Positions 57,466 through 64,000 of a stretch of 64,000 bases of DNA are shown here, piece by piece. The position numbers were made by a program, and so were the translations under genes. Numbering within the stretch: position 1 is the first letter of the stretch; every line of letters begins with the position of its first letter. The stretch lies in assembly GCF_019204045.1 (NCBI RefSeq), contig NZ_JAGSPC010000001.1, positions 496,001-560,000 on the forward strand, written 5' to 3'. Under the pieces are notes generated by a model. The model saw nothing but the letters and a program-made list of their open reading frames with translations, was not told where the DNA came from and did no database searches. This DNA is from Erythrobacter crassostreae. GTDB taxonomy: Bacteria > Pseudomonadota > Alphaproteobacteria > Sphingomonadales > Sphingomonadaceae.

Positions 57466-57851
57466 CTATCGTCTCTCGCGTCGCTTGTTGCTGCGTCGTC
57501 GCTTGGTTCAAACGTTATGCAACTAGAAGCTTTGCTGCGCTCTAAAGCATCAGGGTTAATAAGCTGTTCGTCATGCTCTAGAGCTTGGAAATAGCTCGCG
57601 GCCGCATCGCCAAAGCTGAATGCCGCCTCTTCGATATTGAGACGCGAATCACGCTGAATCAGCAGCCGAAGATCACGCGCCGCAGCCAATCGAGCGGTCA
57701 GTTCATTCCACTCGAGAGCCCGCAAAGCACCACCATTGCCGCCGCGCCCACGCGCAACGTCAACATTGCCGATCAGCAATTCGCCACCCCGCGAATCGGA
57801 CGAATCGCGACCGAATTGAGAAGGGGAAACAGTGATGACTTTTTCAAACAT
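57462..57851 (-). CDS. Unknown protein coupled to SciP
   Basis: A 129-residue soluble protein with no recognised domain. It starts M-F-E-K-V-I-T-V-S, has a Gly/Arg-rich loop (V-A-R-G-R-G-G-N-G-G), a helix L-T-A-R-L-A-A-A-R-D-L-R-L-L-I, and an acidic, disordered tail. ATG 57851 is preferred to a codon seven residues earlier. The ATGA overlap with sciP means the two are made together. A link to CtrA control is inference from position only. Confidence 0.6.
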   Translation of the reverse strand: MFEKVITVSPSQFGRDSSDSRGGELLIGNVDVARGRGGNGGALRALEWNELTARLAAARDLRLLIQRDSRLNIEEAAFSFGDAAASYFQALEHDEQLINPDALERSKASSCITFEPSDDAATSDARDDR

Positions 57852-57973
57852 GCCGCTGTCTCTAACCAACGAACGTCAAAAACTTGTAAAACTGGCATTT
57901 ACTTCGCCTTAGGAAACTCACGAGGTAGCAGCTGGCCCTCGCAAGGCTGGCGCAAAGGCGTGTTGCTGCCTAT

Positions 57974-59173
57974 ATGCGCGCAAGTTCCATGACGATGACA
58001 ACCGCCTCCAAAGCCAGCTCGACCTTCGGGCTTGATACCGCCGCTCTATTCGACCTGCCCCGCCCAGCGGCAGAATGCCGGATTGTGGTCGCCATGAGCG
58101 GGGGCGTTGATTCGTCTGTGGTTGCGGCGCTGGCGGCCGATACGGGTGCGGAAGTGATCGGCATCACCCTGCAGCTTTATGACTATGGCGCAGCAACGGG
58201 GCGCAAGGGTGCGTGCTGTGCGGGCGATGATATCGCCGATGCGCGCGCAGTCTCCGATCGCCTCGGCATCGCACACTATGTTTTCGATCATGAAAGCGCA
58301 TTCCGCGAAGATGTGGTTGAGCAGTTCGCTGACGAATATCTCTCCGGACGGACTCCGGTGCCCTGCATTCGCTGCAATATGGGTCCGAAATTCACCGATC
58401 TGTTTCGCATGGCGCGAGAATTGGGCGCTGATTGCCTTGCGACCGGCCACTATGTGCGCCGCGTCGAAAGCGAAGGCGGTCCGCATCTCTACCGCGCAAA
58501 CGATCCGACGCGCGACCAGTCCTACTTTCTATACGCAACGACGCAGGAACAGCTGGATTACATTCGCTTTCCGCTGGGCGGCTTGCCTAAAACACAGGTG
58601 CGCGAGCTTGCCGAAGCGGCCGGCCTGCGCAACGCATCCAAGCCAGATAGCCAGGACATATGTTTCGTCCCAGATGGCAATTACGCGAAGATCGTCAAGA
58701 AAATGCGGCCCGAAGGCGGCATTGCGGGCGATATTGTGCACGCAACGACTGGCAATGTTCTGGGCGAACACAAAGGCATCGTCCATTATACAGTCGGCCA
58801 ACGCAAAGGGCTCGAGATCGGCGGACAGCCGGAACCGCTTTATGTCATAGGGCTTGACGCCGCATCGCGGCAGGTGCGTGTCGGGCCAAAGCGTCTGCTC
58901 GCAGTCGAATCAGCAGAAGTGATCGAAACAAATCGTATCGGTCCTCTCCCAGGAGGGCCGCTGACAGCAAAAGTGCGCAGCCTCGCAAAGCCGGTCCCCA
59001 TTACGCTCGAGGGATCATTCGGTGATAATGCAACTATGCGCATCCGCTTTGATACGCCGGAATTTGGTGTCGCGCCGGGTCAGGCCGCGGTGATCTACTC
59101 CGGCGAACGGGTCGTCGGCGGGGGTTGGATCGACTCCACACACTCGGTTGCACAGAGCGAAGCTGCAGCCTAA
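57974..59173 (+). CDS. mnmA: tRNA-specific 2-thiouridylase
   Basis: A 399-residue enzyme that thiolates U34 of Lys, Glu and Gln tRNAs. The PP-loop is M-S-G-G-V-D-S-S-V near residue 41; the catalytic cysteines are in I-R-C-N-M-G-P-K-F and [10 protein letters not shown]. ATGs at 57974, 57989 and 57995 are all possible starts; none has a strong ribosome-binding site. Divergent from the SciP unit. Confidence 0.95.
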   Translation: MRASSMTMTTASKASSTFGLDTAALFDLPRPAAECRIVVAMSGGVDSSVVAALAADTGAEVIGITLQLYDYGAATGRKGACCAGDDIADARAVSDRLGIAHYVFDHESAFREDVVEQFADEYLSGRTPVPCIRCNMGPKFTDLFRMARELGADCLATGHYVRRVESEGGPHLYRANDPTRDQSYFLYATTQEQLDYIRFPLGGLPKTQVRELAEAAGLRNASKPDSQDICFVPDGNYAKIVKKMRPEGGIAGDIVHATTGNVLGEHKGIVHYTVGQRKGLEIGGQPEPLYVIGLDAASRQVRVGPKRLLAVESAEVIETNRIGPLPGGPLTAKVRSLAKPVPITLEGSFGDNATMRIRFDTPEFGVAPGQAAVIYSGERVVGGGWIDSTHSVAQSEAAA

Positions 59174-59241
59174 AGCGCGTCCGCCGGGTGCGGGCGACAT
59201 CGTGCCAACCCTCTCTTCTCTCGATCAGGATCAAGTCTGAT

Positions 59242-60177
59242 ATGTACGATCTTAAGGGCAAACGGATTTACGTCGCCGGACACCGCGGCATGGTGGGCGG
59301 CGCTGTCGCGCGCCAGCTTGAAGCGCGCGATGTCGAAGTTCTGACTGCCCCCCGCACGGTTGACCTGCGTGATCAAGCTGCAGTTCGCGCTTGGTTTGCG
59401 GAGAACAAGCCGGATGCCGTTGTTATGGCCGCTGCCAAAGTTGGCGGAATTCTGGCGAATGACAGCTTTCCCGCGGAATTTCTCTACGACAATCTGATGA
59501 TCGAAGCGAACGTGATCGAGGCAGCTCATCGCAGCGGGGTCGAAAAGATGCTGTTCCTTGGGTCGTCCTGTATTTATCCAAAACTCGCTCCGCAGCCGAT
59601 CCCCGAAGACGCGCTTCTTACCGGCCCGCTTGAACCGACCAATGAATGGTACGCGATTGCTAAAATTACCGGGATCAAGCTGTGCGAGGCGTATCGCAAA
59701 CAATATGGTTCGGATTTCATCAGCGCGATGCCCACCAACCTGTATGGTCCGGGCGACAACTTTGATTTGCAATCCAGCCATGTTCTGCCCGCGCTGATCC
59801 GCAAAGCGCATGAGGCGAAACTAGCTGGCGATGACAGCATCATGATCTGGGGCACGGGCACACCGCGCCGCGAATTCCTGCACGTCGATGATCTGGCCGC
59901 TGGCTGTATTTTCCTGCTTGAGAATTACTCGGATGCCGGTCACGTCAACCTTGGCTCAGGCACCGATCTGACGATCAATGAACTGGTTGAAACTGTCTGC
60001 AGGGTCGTCGGCTTTGAAGGCTCGATCGAACGCGACATCACAAAGCCAGACGGAACGCCGCGCAAATTGATGGATGGCTCCAAAATCGCCGCGATGGGTT
60101 GGAAGCCAACGATCAGCCTCGAGGACGGCATCACCGATGCCTATCGCTGGTTCCTCGACAACGTGGCCGAAGGGTAA
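59242..60177 (+). CDS. fcl: GDP-L-fucose synthase
   Basis: A 311-residue epimerase-reductase making GDP-L-fucose from GDP-4-keto-6-deoxymannose. G-H-R-G-M-V-G is the NADP motif, S-S-C-I-Y-P with N-E-W-Y-A-I-A-K is the Ser-Tyr-Lys site, and [10 protein letters not shown] is family-specific. ATG 59242 is chosen; upstream frame lies inside mnmA. The partner gmd (GDP-mannose dehydratase) is absent nearby. Confidence 0.93.
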   Translation: MYDLKGKRIYVAGHRGMVGGAVARQLEARDVEVLTAPRTVDLRDQAAVRAWFAENKPDAVVMAAAKVGGILANDSFPAEFLYDNLMIEANVIEAAHRSGVEKMLFLGSSCIYPKLAPQPIPEDALLTGPLEPTNEWYAIAKITGIKLCEAYRKQYGSDFISAMPTNLYGPGDNFDLQSSHVLPALIRKAHEAKLAGDDSIMIWGTGTPRREFLHVDDLAAGCIFLLENYSDAGHVNLGSGTDLTINELVETVCRVVGFEGSIERDITKPDGTPRKLMDGSKIAAMGWKPTISLEDGITDAYRWFLDNVAEG

Positions 60178-60181
60178 GGCC

Positions 60182-60529
60182 TTAGCCTTCCCACTTCTCC
60201 AGCACGCACCCATACCCCTCACGGTAGGTTGCTGTGTTGCTTGTGACGAGCGGGAAACGCGCGGTAACGCTTTTCGCTTCTGCATCGTCGGATAAAGTTA
60301 CCAGTTCCATCCCGCCCAGCTTGTCCTTCTCACAGTCTTCAAGACTGCGCCCAGCGACGAAACGGCAAGAGCATGCGACGCGCGCCGCATAGGAAGTCCC
60401 GACATCAGCATAACCGCCTATCGGGGCTCGATAGACATACAGCGCCGATGCAAGCGCCGCGCCTATAATCAGCAGCAGCCACAGTGCAATGCGAGAGGAC
60501 GAAGTGCGCGGGGTTGGTGATTTAGCCAT
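60182..60529 (-). CDS. Small membrane protein with periplasmic Cys pair
   Basis: A 115-residue protein: membrane segment I-A-L-W-L-L-L-I-I-G-A-A-L-A-S-A near residues 14-30, then a periplasmic region with A-C-S-C-R-F-V-A-G-R-S-L-E-D-C and a late G-Y-G-C-V-L. No known domain. ATG 60529 chosen. It is divergent from, and 35 bp away from, the serine hydrolase lipoprotein gene, and a link to that gene is inference. Family recognised only loosely in sphingomonads. Confidence 0.6.
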   Translation of the reverse strand: MAKSPTPRTSSSRIALWLLLIIGAALASALYVYRAPIGGYADVGTSYAARVACSCRFVAGRSLEDCEKDKLGGMELVTLSDDAEAKSVTARFPLVTSNTATYREGYGCVLEKWEG

Positions 60530-60564
60530 TGCCTTGGCGTTATCCTTGGGGAATTGAGATCGCA

Positions 60565-61713
60565 ATGACTGATCGCACAACATTGCTTCGTTTCGCCGCT
60601 CCGGTTTCACTGATCACAGCCTTGGCTGCATGCGGAGGAACAGCGGAGATAGCTCCGCCTCCCCTAAGTGACGAAGCTCTCGCTGTCGTGACGGACAAAG
60701 CCGGTGCGCCGAAAGACCAACTGGCTCGGCAAATCGATGATCTCTTCACCAAACAAGACCTCGGTGAAACCCGTGCCTTGGTGTTGATGGCGGATGGCGA
60801 GCTCGCAGCGGAACGCTACTCCGAAGGCTATGATGCAGAAACACGCATGATCAGTTGGTCAATGGCAAAGACCATCACCGCCGTTCTGATTGGAATGCTG
60901 GTAGCGGATGGGAAGCTGACCGTGGACGAGCCAGCACCGATCGCCATGTGGCAGCGACCGGGTGATCCACGCGCCGAAATCACTTTGCGGCAATTGCTGC
61001 ATATGAACTCCGGCCTGCGCCATACAGAGGCGGGCGACCCGCCTTACGATTCCTCAGAGGTTCGCATGCTGTTTCTGGACGGGCGCGATGATATGGCCCG
61101 CTGGGCGAAAGAGCAGCCACTTGAGGCTGAGCCGGGCGAGAATTTCGAGTATTCATCCAACACAACCGTCATTCTGGCAGATATCGCGGCGAGCGCCTTG
61201 ACCGCCAGCGATGATCCCGACGCACGGCGCAAAGCTGTAGACGATTATCTGAAGGAACGGCTGTTCGAACCGCTGGGCATGGCATCCATGGTTGCCGAAT
61301 ATGACGCTTCGGGCACGCTGATCGGGGGCAGCCTAATGCATGCAACTGCGCGCGATTGGGCCAAATTTGGCGAATTTATGCGCAATCAAGGGCGATCCCC
61401 CGATGGTGAGCAATTGGTGCCCAGCCGCTGGATCAGCGCTATGATCGAGTCGAGCCCGACCGCGCCCCAATATGGCTTTCAAACCTGGCTAAACCGGCCA
61501 TTAGGCGCGCAGAACGCAGAAGCGGGCCACCCGCTATTCCCGGAACGCGCTCCGGCAAGCCTGTTTTCACTAATCGGACATATGGGCCAATATGTGCTGG
61601 TTTCACCCGAACAAGGCGTAACTATGGTCCGCTTGGGGCACTCAACATCGGCTCAGCGGCCAGCAATGCTGCAGGAAGCCGCTGACGTGATCGCGCTTTA
61701 TCCGGCGAGGTAG
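60565..61713 (+). CDS. Class C beta-lactamase-family serine hydrolase, lipoprotein
   Basis: A 382-residue exported hydrolase. Lipobox L-A-A-C is followed by G-G-T; the S-x-x-K motif is S-M-A-K in I-S-W-S-M-A-K-T-I-T, and a Y-S-S-N element with a late H-x-G-x region follows. Such proteins include esterases, DD-peptidases and oligomer hydrolases; a true beta-lactamase is not shown. ATG 60565 is chosen. Its 3' end overlaps the convergent PhzF gene by 16 bp. Confidence 0.85.
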   Translation: MTDRTTLLRFAAPVSLITALAACGGTAEIAPPPLSDEALAVVTDKAGAPKDQLARQIDDLFTKQDLGETRALVLMADGELAAERYSEGYDAETRMISWSMAKTITAVLIGMLVADGKLTVDEPAPIAMWQRPGDPRAEITLRQLLHMNSGLRHTEAGDPPYDSSEVRMLFLDGRDDMARWAKEQPLEAEPGENFEYSSNTTVILADIAASALTASDDPDARRKAVDDYLKERLFEPLGMASMVAEYDASGTLIGGSLMHATARDWAKFGEFMRNQGRSPDGEQLVPSRWISAMIESSPTAPQYGFQTWLNRPLGAQNAEAGHPLFPERAPASLFSLIGHMGQYVLVSPEQGVTMVRLGHSTSAQRPAMLQEAADVIALYPAR

Positions 61714-62507
61714 AACGCGCCTTCAACAACCGTGGCGCACTCACCGCCAAGCCAAACCCTTTCCCCGTCCAATCGGCAGTTCAGGTTCCCGCTTCGCTCA
61801 GAAGCCTGATGCGCGGTGAAGCTGTCCCGGCCCAATCGCTCGCACCAGAATGGCGTAAGCGCAGCATGTGCAGAGCCGGTCACACTGTCTTCATCGACAC
61901 CAGCACCAGGAACGAAAATCCGGCTCACAACATCGGTGCTTTCACCGGGTGCGGTGCAATCAAACTGATCAGTCCCGAGCATTCCAAGTGCACGCAAATC
62001 AGGGTTAAGTGCGCGCACTTCCGCTTCGGTTTCGAACATGAAGATGTTGTAGCCGATCTGCTCGCCTCCGGACCGGTAGGTTGCGATGGGCTTTCCACCG
62101 ATCAATGATGCGGCTTCCGGATGCTCTTCGGGATGCGTCGGGATAGCGGGCAAGCCTACCTCATACCCCTCGGCTGTCTTGCGCACTTCCAGCACACCGG
62201 ACTTGCGCGTTCTGAAGGTGACACGGTCTCCGCCGTCGCGGGTAAGCAAGACATGACCGCTGGCCAAAGTTGCATGGCCGCAAAGCGCAATTTCATAGGT
62301 TGGCGTGCACCAGCGCAGCTCCCAGTCTGCCTCGCCGGTTGTATCACGGACGACAAAGGCCGTTTCGGCAAACATGTTTTCTGCGCCGATTTTCACCAAC
62401 ACATCATCGGGCAACCACTCATCGAGCACCATAACCGCAGCCTGATTCCCGCGAAATGGCTCCGAGCTAAAGGCATCAACATGCCAGTACGGGATCTTTT
62501 TGGTCAT
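61698..62507 (-). CDS. PhzF-family isomerase
   Basis: A 269-residue protein with the PhzF/DAP-epimerase-like fold: W-H-V-D-A-F-S-S-E-P-F-R-G-N-Q-A at the start, the catalytic Glu in N-M-F-A-E-T-A-F, and D-S-V-T-G-S-A-H in the second half. No phenazine genes are nearby, so the substrate is likely another metabolite. Ends overlapping the serine hydrolase gene; pdxH lies 11 bp upstream on the same strand, so co-transcription is likely. Confidence 0.88.
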   Translation of the reverse strand: MTKKIPYWHVDAFSSEPFRGNQAAVMVLDEWLPDDVLVKIGAENMFAETAFVVRDTTGEADWELRWCTPTYEIALCGHATLASGHVLLTRDGGDRVTFRTRKSGVLEVRKTAEGYEVGLPAIPTHPEEHPEAASLIGGKPIATYRSGGEQIGYNIFMFETEAEVRALNPDLRALGMLGTDQFDCTAPGESTDVVSRIFVPGAGVDEDSVTGSAHAALTPFWCERLGRDSFTAHQASERSGNLNCRLDGERVWLGGECATVVEGAFYLAG

Positions 62508-62518
62508 TCGATTTGCCT

Positions 62519-63172
62519 TTAAGGATAGAGAAGCGTGTCAGACCACGAAAGCGCATCACCGGCACCCTCGAGAGTGAAAAGCCGCCTGTCATGAAGGCGG
62601 TTGTCACGGTCGATCCAAAACTCGATTCTTTCGGGTTTCAGTGTGAAGCCGGTCCAGTGTGGCGGACGCGGAACTTTGCCTTCCGCCTTATGCTGCGCCC
62701 AAAGCGACGTTACGCGATCCAGATAATCCTGACGCTGATCAAGCGGCCGCGATTGATCGCTGGCGGCAGAGCCAACCTGGCTTTTGTAAGCGCGTGAGTG
62801 GAAGTAAGCATCGGCGCGCTCTGGCGTCACTTCGACCAACGGGCCTTCAATGCGGATTTGGCGGCGAAGGCTCTTCCAGTGAAACAGCAGGCTGGCCTGC
62901 ATGTTGGCGCGGATTTCGCCGCCTTTGCGGCTTTCTGAATTGGTAAAGAAGGTAAATCCGCCTTCCTTTGCGCCGTGCCCCTTGAGCAGGACCATCCGCA
63001 CTGATGGTGCTCCATCCGGTGTCGCAGTTGCGAGCGCCATGGCATTGGGATCGTTTGGCTCATTGTTCTTGGCGTCAGAAAACCAATCGTCGAACAGGGC
63101 AAAAGGATCGGCGCTTGCAGGGATAACGCTATCGGCCAACTGCGCAGAATCGAGACCGGAATTGTCATTCAT
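62519..63172 (-). CDS. pdxH: Pyridoxamine 5'-phosphate oxidase
   Basis: A 217-residue FMN enzyme making pyridoxal phosphate from PNP or PMP. N-terminal half: P-S-V-R-M-V-L-L-K-G, then F-F-T-N-S-E-S-R-K-G; C-terminal half: R-P-P-H-W-T-G-F and L-x-P, the family end R-L-F-T-L. Divergent from the DnaJ gene across 160 bp. First gene of a unit with the PhzF gene. Confidence 0.95.
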   Translation of the reverse strand: MNDNSGLDSAQLADSVIPASADPFALFDDWFSDAKNNEPNDPNAMALATATPDGAPSVRMVLLKGHGAKEGGFTFFTNSESRKGGEIRANMQASLLFHWKSLRRQIRIEGPLVEVTPERADAYFHSRAYKSQVGSAASDQSRPLDQRQDYLDRVTSLWAQHKAEGKVPRPPHWTGFTLKPERIEFWIDRDNRLHDRRLFTLEGAGDALSWSDTLLYP

Positions 63173-63332
63173 CGGAAAAGCGGCCTTTCAAACCAGTTCA
63201 AGAGCATGCTTCGCTAAGGTGGAAATAATCCCTCAGCCGGAAGGTACAACCGAAAGCTCTGATTGGTTGCACGTTTCTTCAATTCTGCTTCCACGCTTGC
63301 ACCTGCTCACTGTCTCACCTAGCTAACACGGC

Positions 63333-64000
63333 ATGAAAGATCCTTACGGCACCCTTGGCGTTGCGCGCACCGCTTCTGAGAAAGAGATCAAAAGCGCCTA
63401 TCGCAAACTCGCCAAAGAGTTTCATCCGGACAAGAACAAGGACAACCCCAAGGCAGCAGAGCGTTTTTCTGAAGCAACCACTGCCTATGATCTGTTGTCT
63501 GACAAAGACAAACGCGCCCAATTTGATCGCGGCGAAATCGATGGCGAAGGCAACCCGCTCAATCCGTTTGGTGGAATGGGTGGCGGCTTTGGAAGAGGCG
63601 GCAATCCTGGTGGCCGGCCCGGCGGCGGGTTTCGCGATCCCGAATTTGGCGGCTTCACCCCCGACGATATGGATTTGGGCGACCTGTTCGAAGGGTTGTT
63701 CGGCGGCGGCAAACCGCGCGGTCAGGCAGGCGGACGCCGCGGTTTCGGCCAACGCCCTCCCCCTCCTCCGCAAAAGCGCGGCGCAGACATTCAGTACAGG
63801 CTAGCCGTGCCCTTCGTTGACGCGGCATCCGGGCAAGACCAGCGCATCACGCTGGCCGATGGTAAGGCAATCAATCTGAAACTGCCCGGCGGTGTCGAAG
63901 ACGGCACCCAAATGCGCCTCAAAGGCAAAGGGCATCAAGGGCCTGGCGGCAACGGTGATGGCATAGTCATTGTCGAAGTTGGCACGCATCCGTTCTTCCG
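63333..64000 (+). CDS. DnaJ/CbpA-type J-domain chaperone (partial, 3' end outside window)
   Basis: 222 codons are visible. The J domain opens D-P-Y-G-T-L-G-V and has H-P-D in F-H-P-D-K (residues 31-33). A Gly/Phe/Arg-rich linker (about 75-145) follows, then the start of the C-terminal client-binding domain (A-D-I-Q-Y-R-L, L-P-G-G-V-E-D-G-T). No zinc-finger repeats are seen so far, so a type II DnaJ (CbpA-like). The frame stays open to the edge. No ribosome-binding site is visible before the ATG; a weak TTGCAC-N17-TAGCTA promoter would start transcription at about 63332, which would make the message leaderless. Confidence 0.92.
   Translation, partial: MKDPYGTLGVARTASEKEIKSAYRKLAKEFHPDKNKDNPKAAERFSEATTAYDLLSDKDKRAQFDRGEIDGEGNPLNPFGGMGGGFGRGGNPGGRPGGGFRDPEFGGFTPDDMDLGDLFEGLFGGGKPRGQAGGRRGFGQRPPPPPQKRGADIQYRLAVPFVDAASGQDQRITLADGKAINLKLPGGVEDGTQMRLKGKGHQGPGGNGDGIVIVEVGTHPFF

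Overview
The window looks like chromosomal DNA of an alphaproteobacterium in the Sphingomonadales, most likely the Erythrobacteraceae (Erythrobacter/Altererythrobacter-like). This rests on gene content: MipZ, SciP (DUF1153), a BamF-like DUF3035 lipoprotein after lspA, a fused CysN/CysC, a petABC cytochrome bc1 operon, a DUF6481-RoxA pair, and a BigR/SqrR-type sulfur operon. I see no phage, transposase, integrase, CRISPR array or plasmid function. The genes are mostly housekeeping genes packed tightly, often with ATGA/GTGA overlaps, and both ends of the window cut through genes. LAYOUT. 1-3.5 kb (minus): mipZ, a membrane J-domain protein, a phosphomanno/phosphoglucomutase, and a degenerate J-like membrane protein with a Glu-Pro repeat that runs off the left edge. 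3.6-8.3 kb (plus): panC, tRNA-Gly, then sulfate activation and its clean-up enzyme (cysD, cysNC, cysQ). 8.3-18.1 kb (minus): an OmpA-type lipoprotein, a cation/proton antiporter with an RCK domain, apt, the bc1 complex (petABC), pgeF and pepN. 18.2-27.5 kb: small metabolic and envelope genes on both strands (YeeZ-like SDR, EamA transporter, threonine aldolase, GNAT protein, YdbS/YdbT pair, acyl-CoA dehydrogenase, SDR), then a ribosome-modification patch (rluE, RoxA, DUF6481). 27.7-31.6 kb (plus): a five-gene sulfide/persulfide operon (ArsR-type regulator, Blh-like MBL hydrolase, two YeeE/YedE half-transporters, SulP permease) behind a long perfect operator palindrome that covers the predicted -10 box and the start codon. 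31.7-44.2 kb: tRNA-Thr, gpmA, purEK, folA, a membrane dipeptidase, ribF, a pseudo-GDPD, ileS, lspA, bamF-like, a CNNM/CorC protein and an OmpA-like lipoprotein. 44.2-50.3 kb: an IMPase-family phosphatase, sucC without sucD, a DUF6265-LprI fusion, etfBA and a TonB-C domain protein. 50.3-57.9 kb (minus): DUF445, an RND efflux pump whose permease carries two extra predicted membrane segments, a GlsB-type protein, SciP and an unknown partner. 58.0-64.0 kb: mnmA, GDP-L-fucose synthase, a small membrane protein, a serine hydrolase lipoprotein, a PhzF-family protein, pdxH and a DnaJ-type chaperone cut by the right edge. HOW THE GENES WORK TOGETHER. Sulfur chemistry appears twice: assimilation to PAPS (cysDNC-cysQ) and handling of sulfide or persulfide with sulfur-compound transport (27.7-31.6 kb). 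Electron flow from acyl-CoA oxidation is represented by the acyl-CoA dehydrogenase, EtfBA (behind a palindrome resembling those of branched-chain or fatty-acid catabolic regulons) and the bc1 complex. Cell-cycle and division control is represented by mipZ and sciP. The most interesting signals are architectural: the overlapping promoter, operator and start codon of the sulfur operon; a Shine-Dalgarno sequence buried in the etfA terminator stem; a GDPD fold without its catalytic histidines between ribF and ileS; the RND insertion; a coupled unknown protein before SciP; and a coupled basic DUF6481 protein before the ribosomal oxygenase RoxA. No single segment is clearly a wholly new system. Start codons were adjusted by hand where a family N-terminus or ribosome-binding site argued for it; all functional calls are from motif recognition, not database searches.
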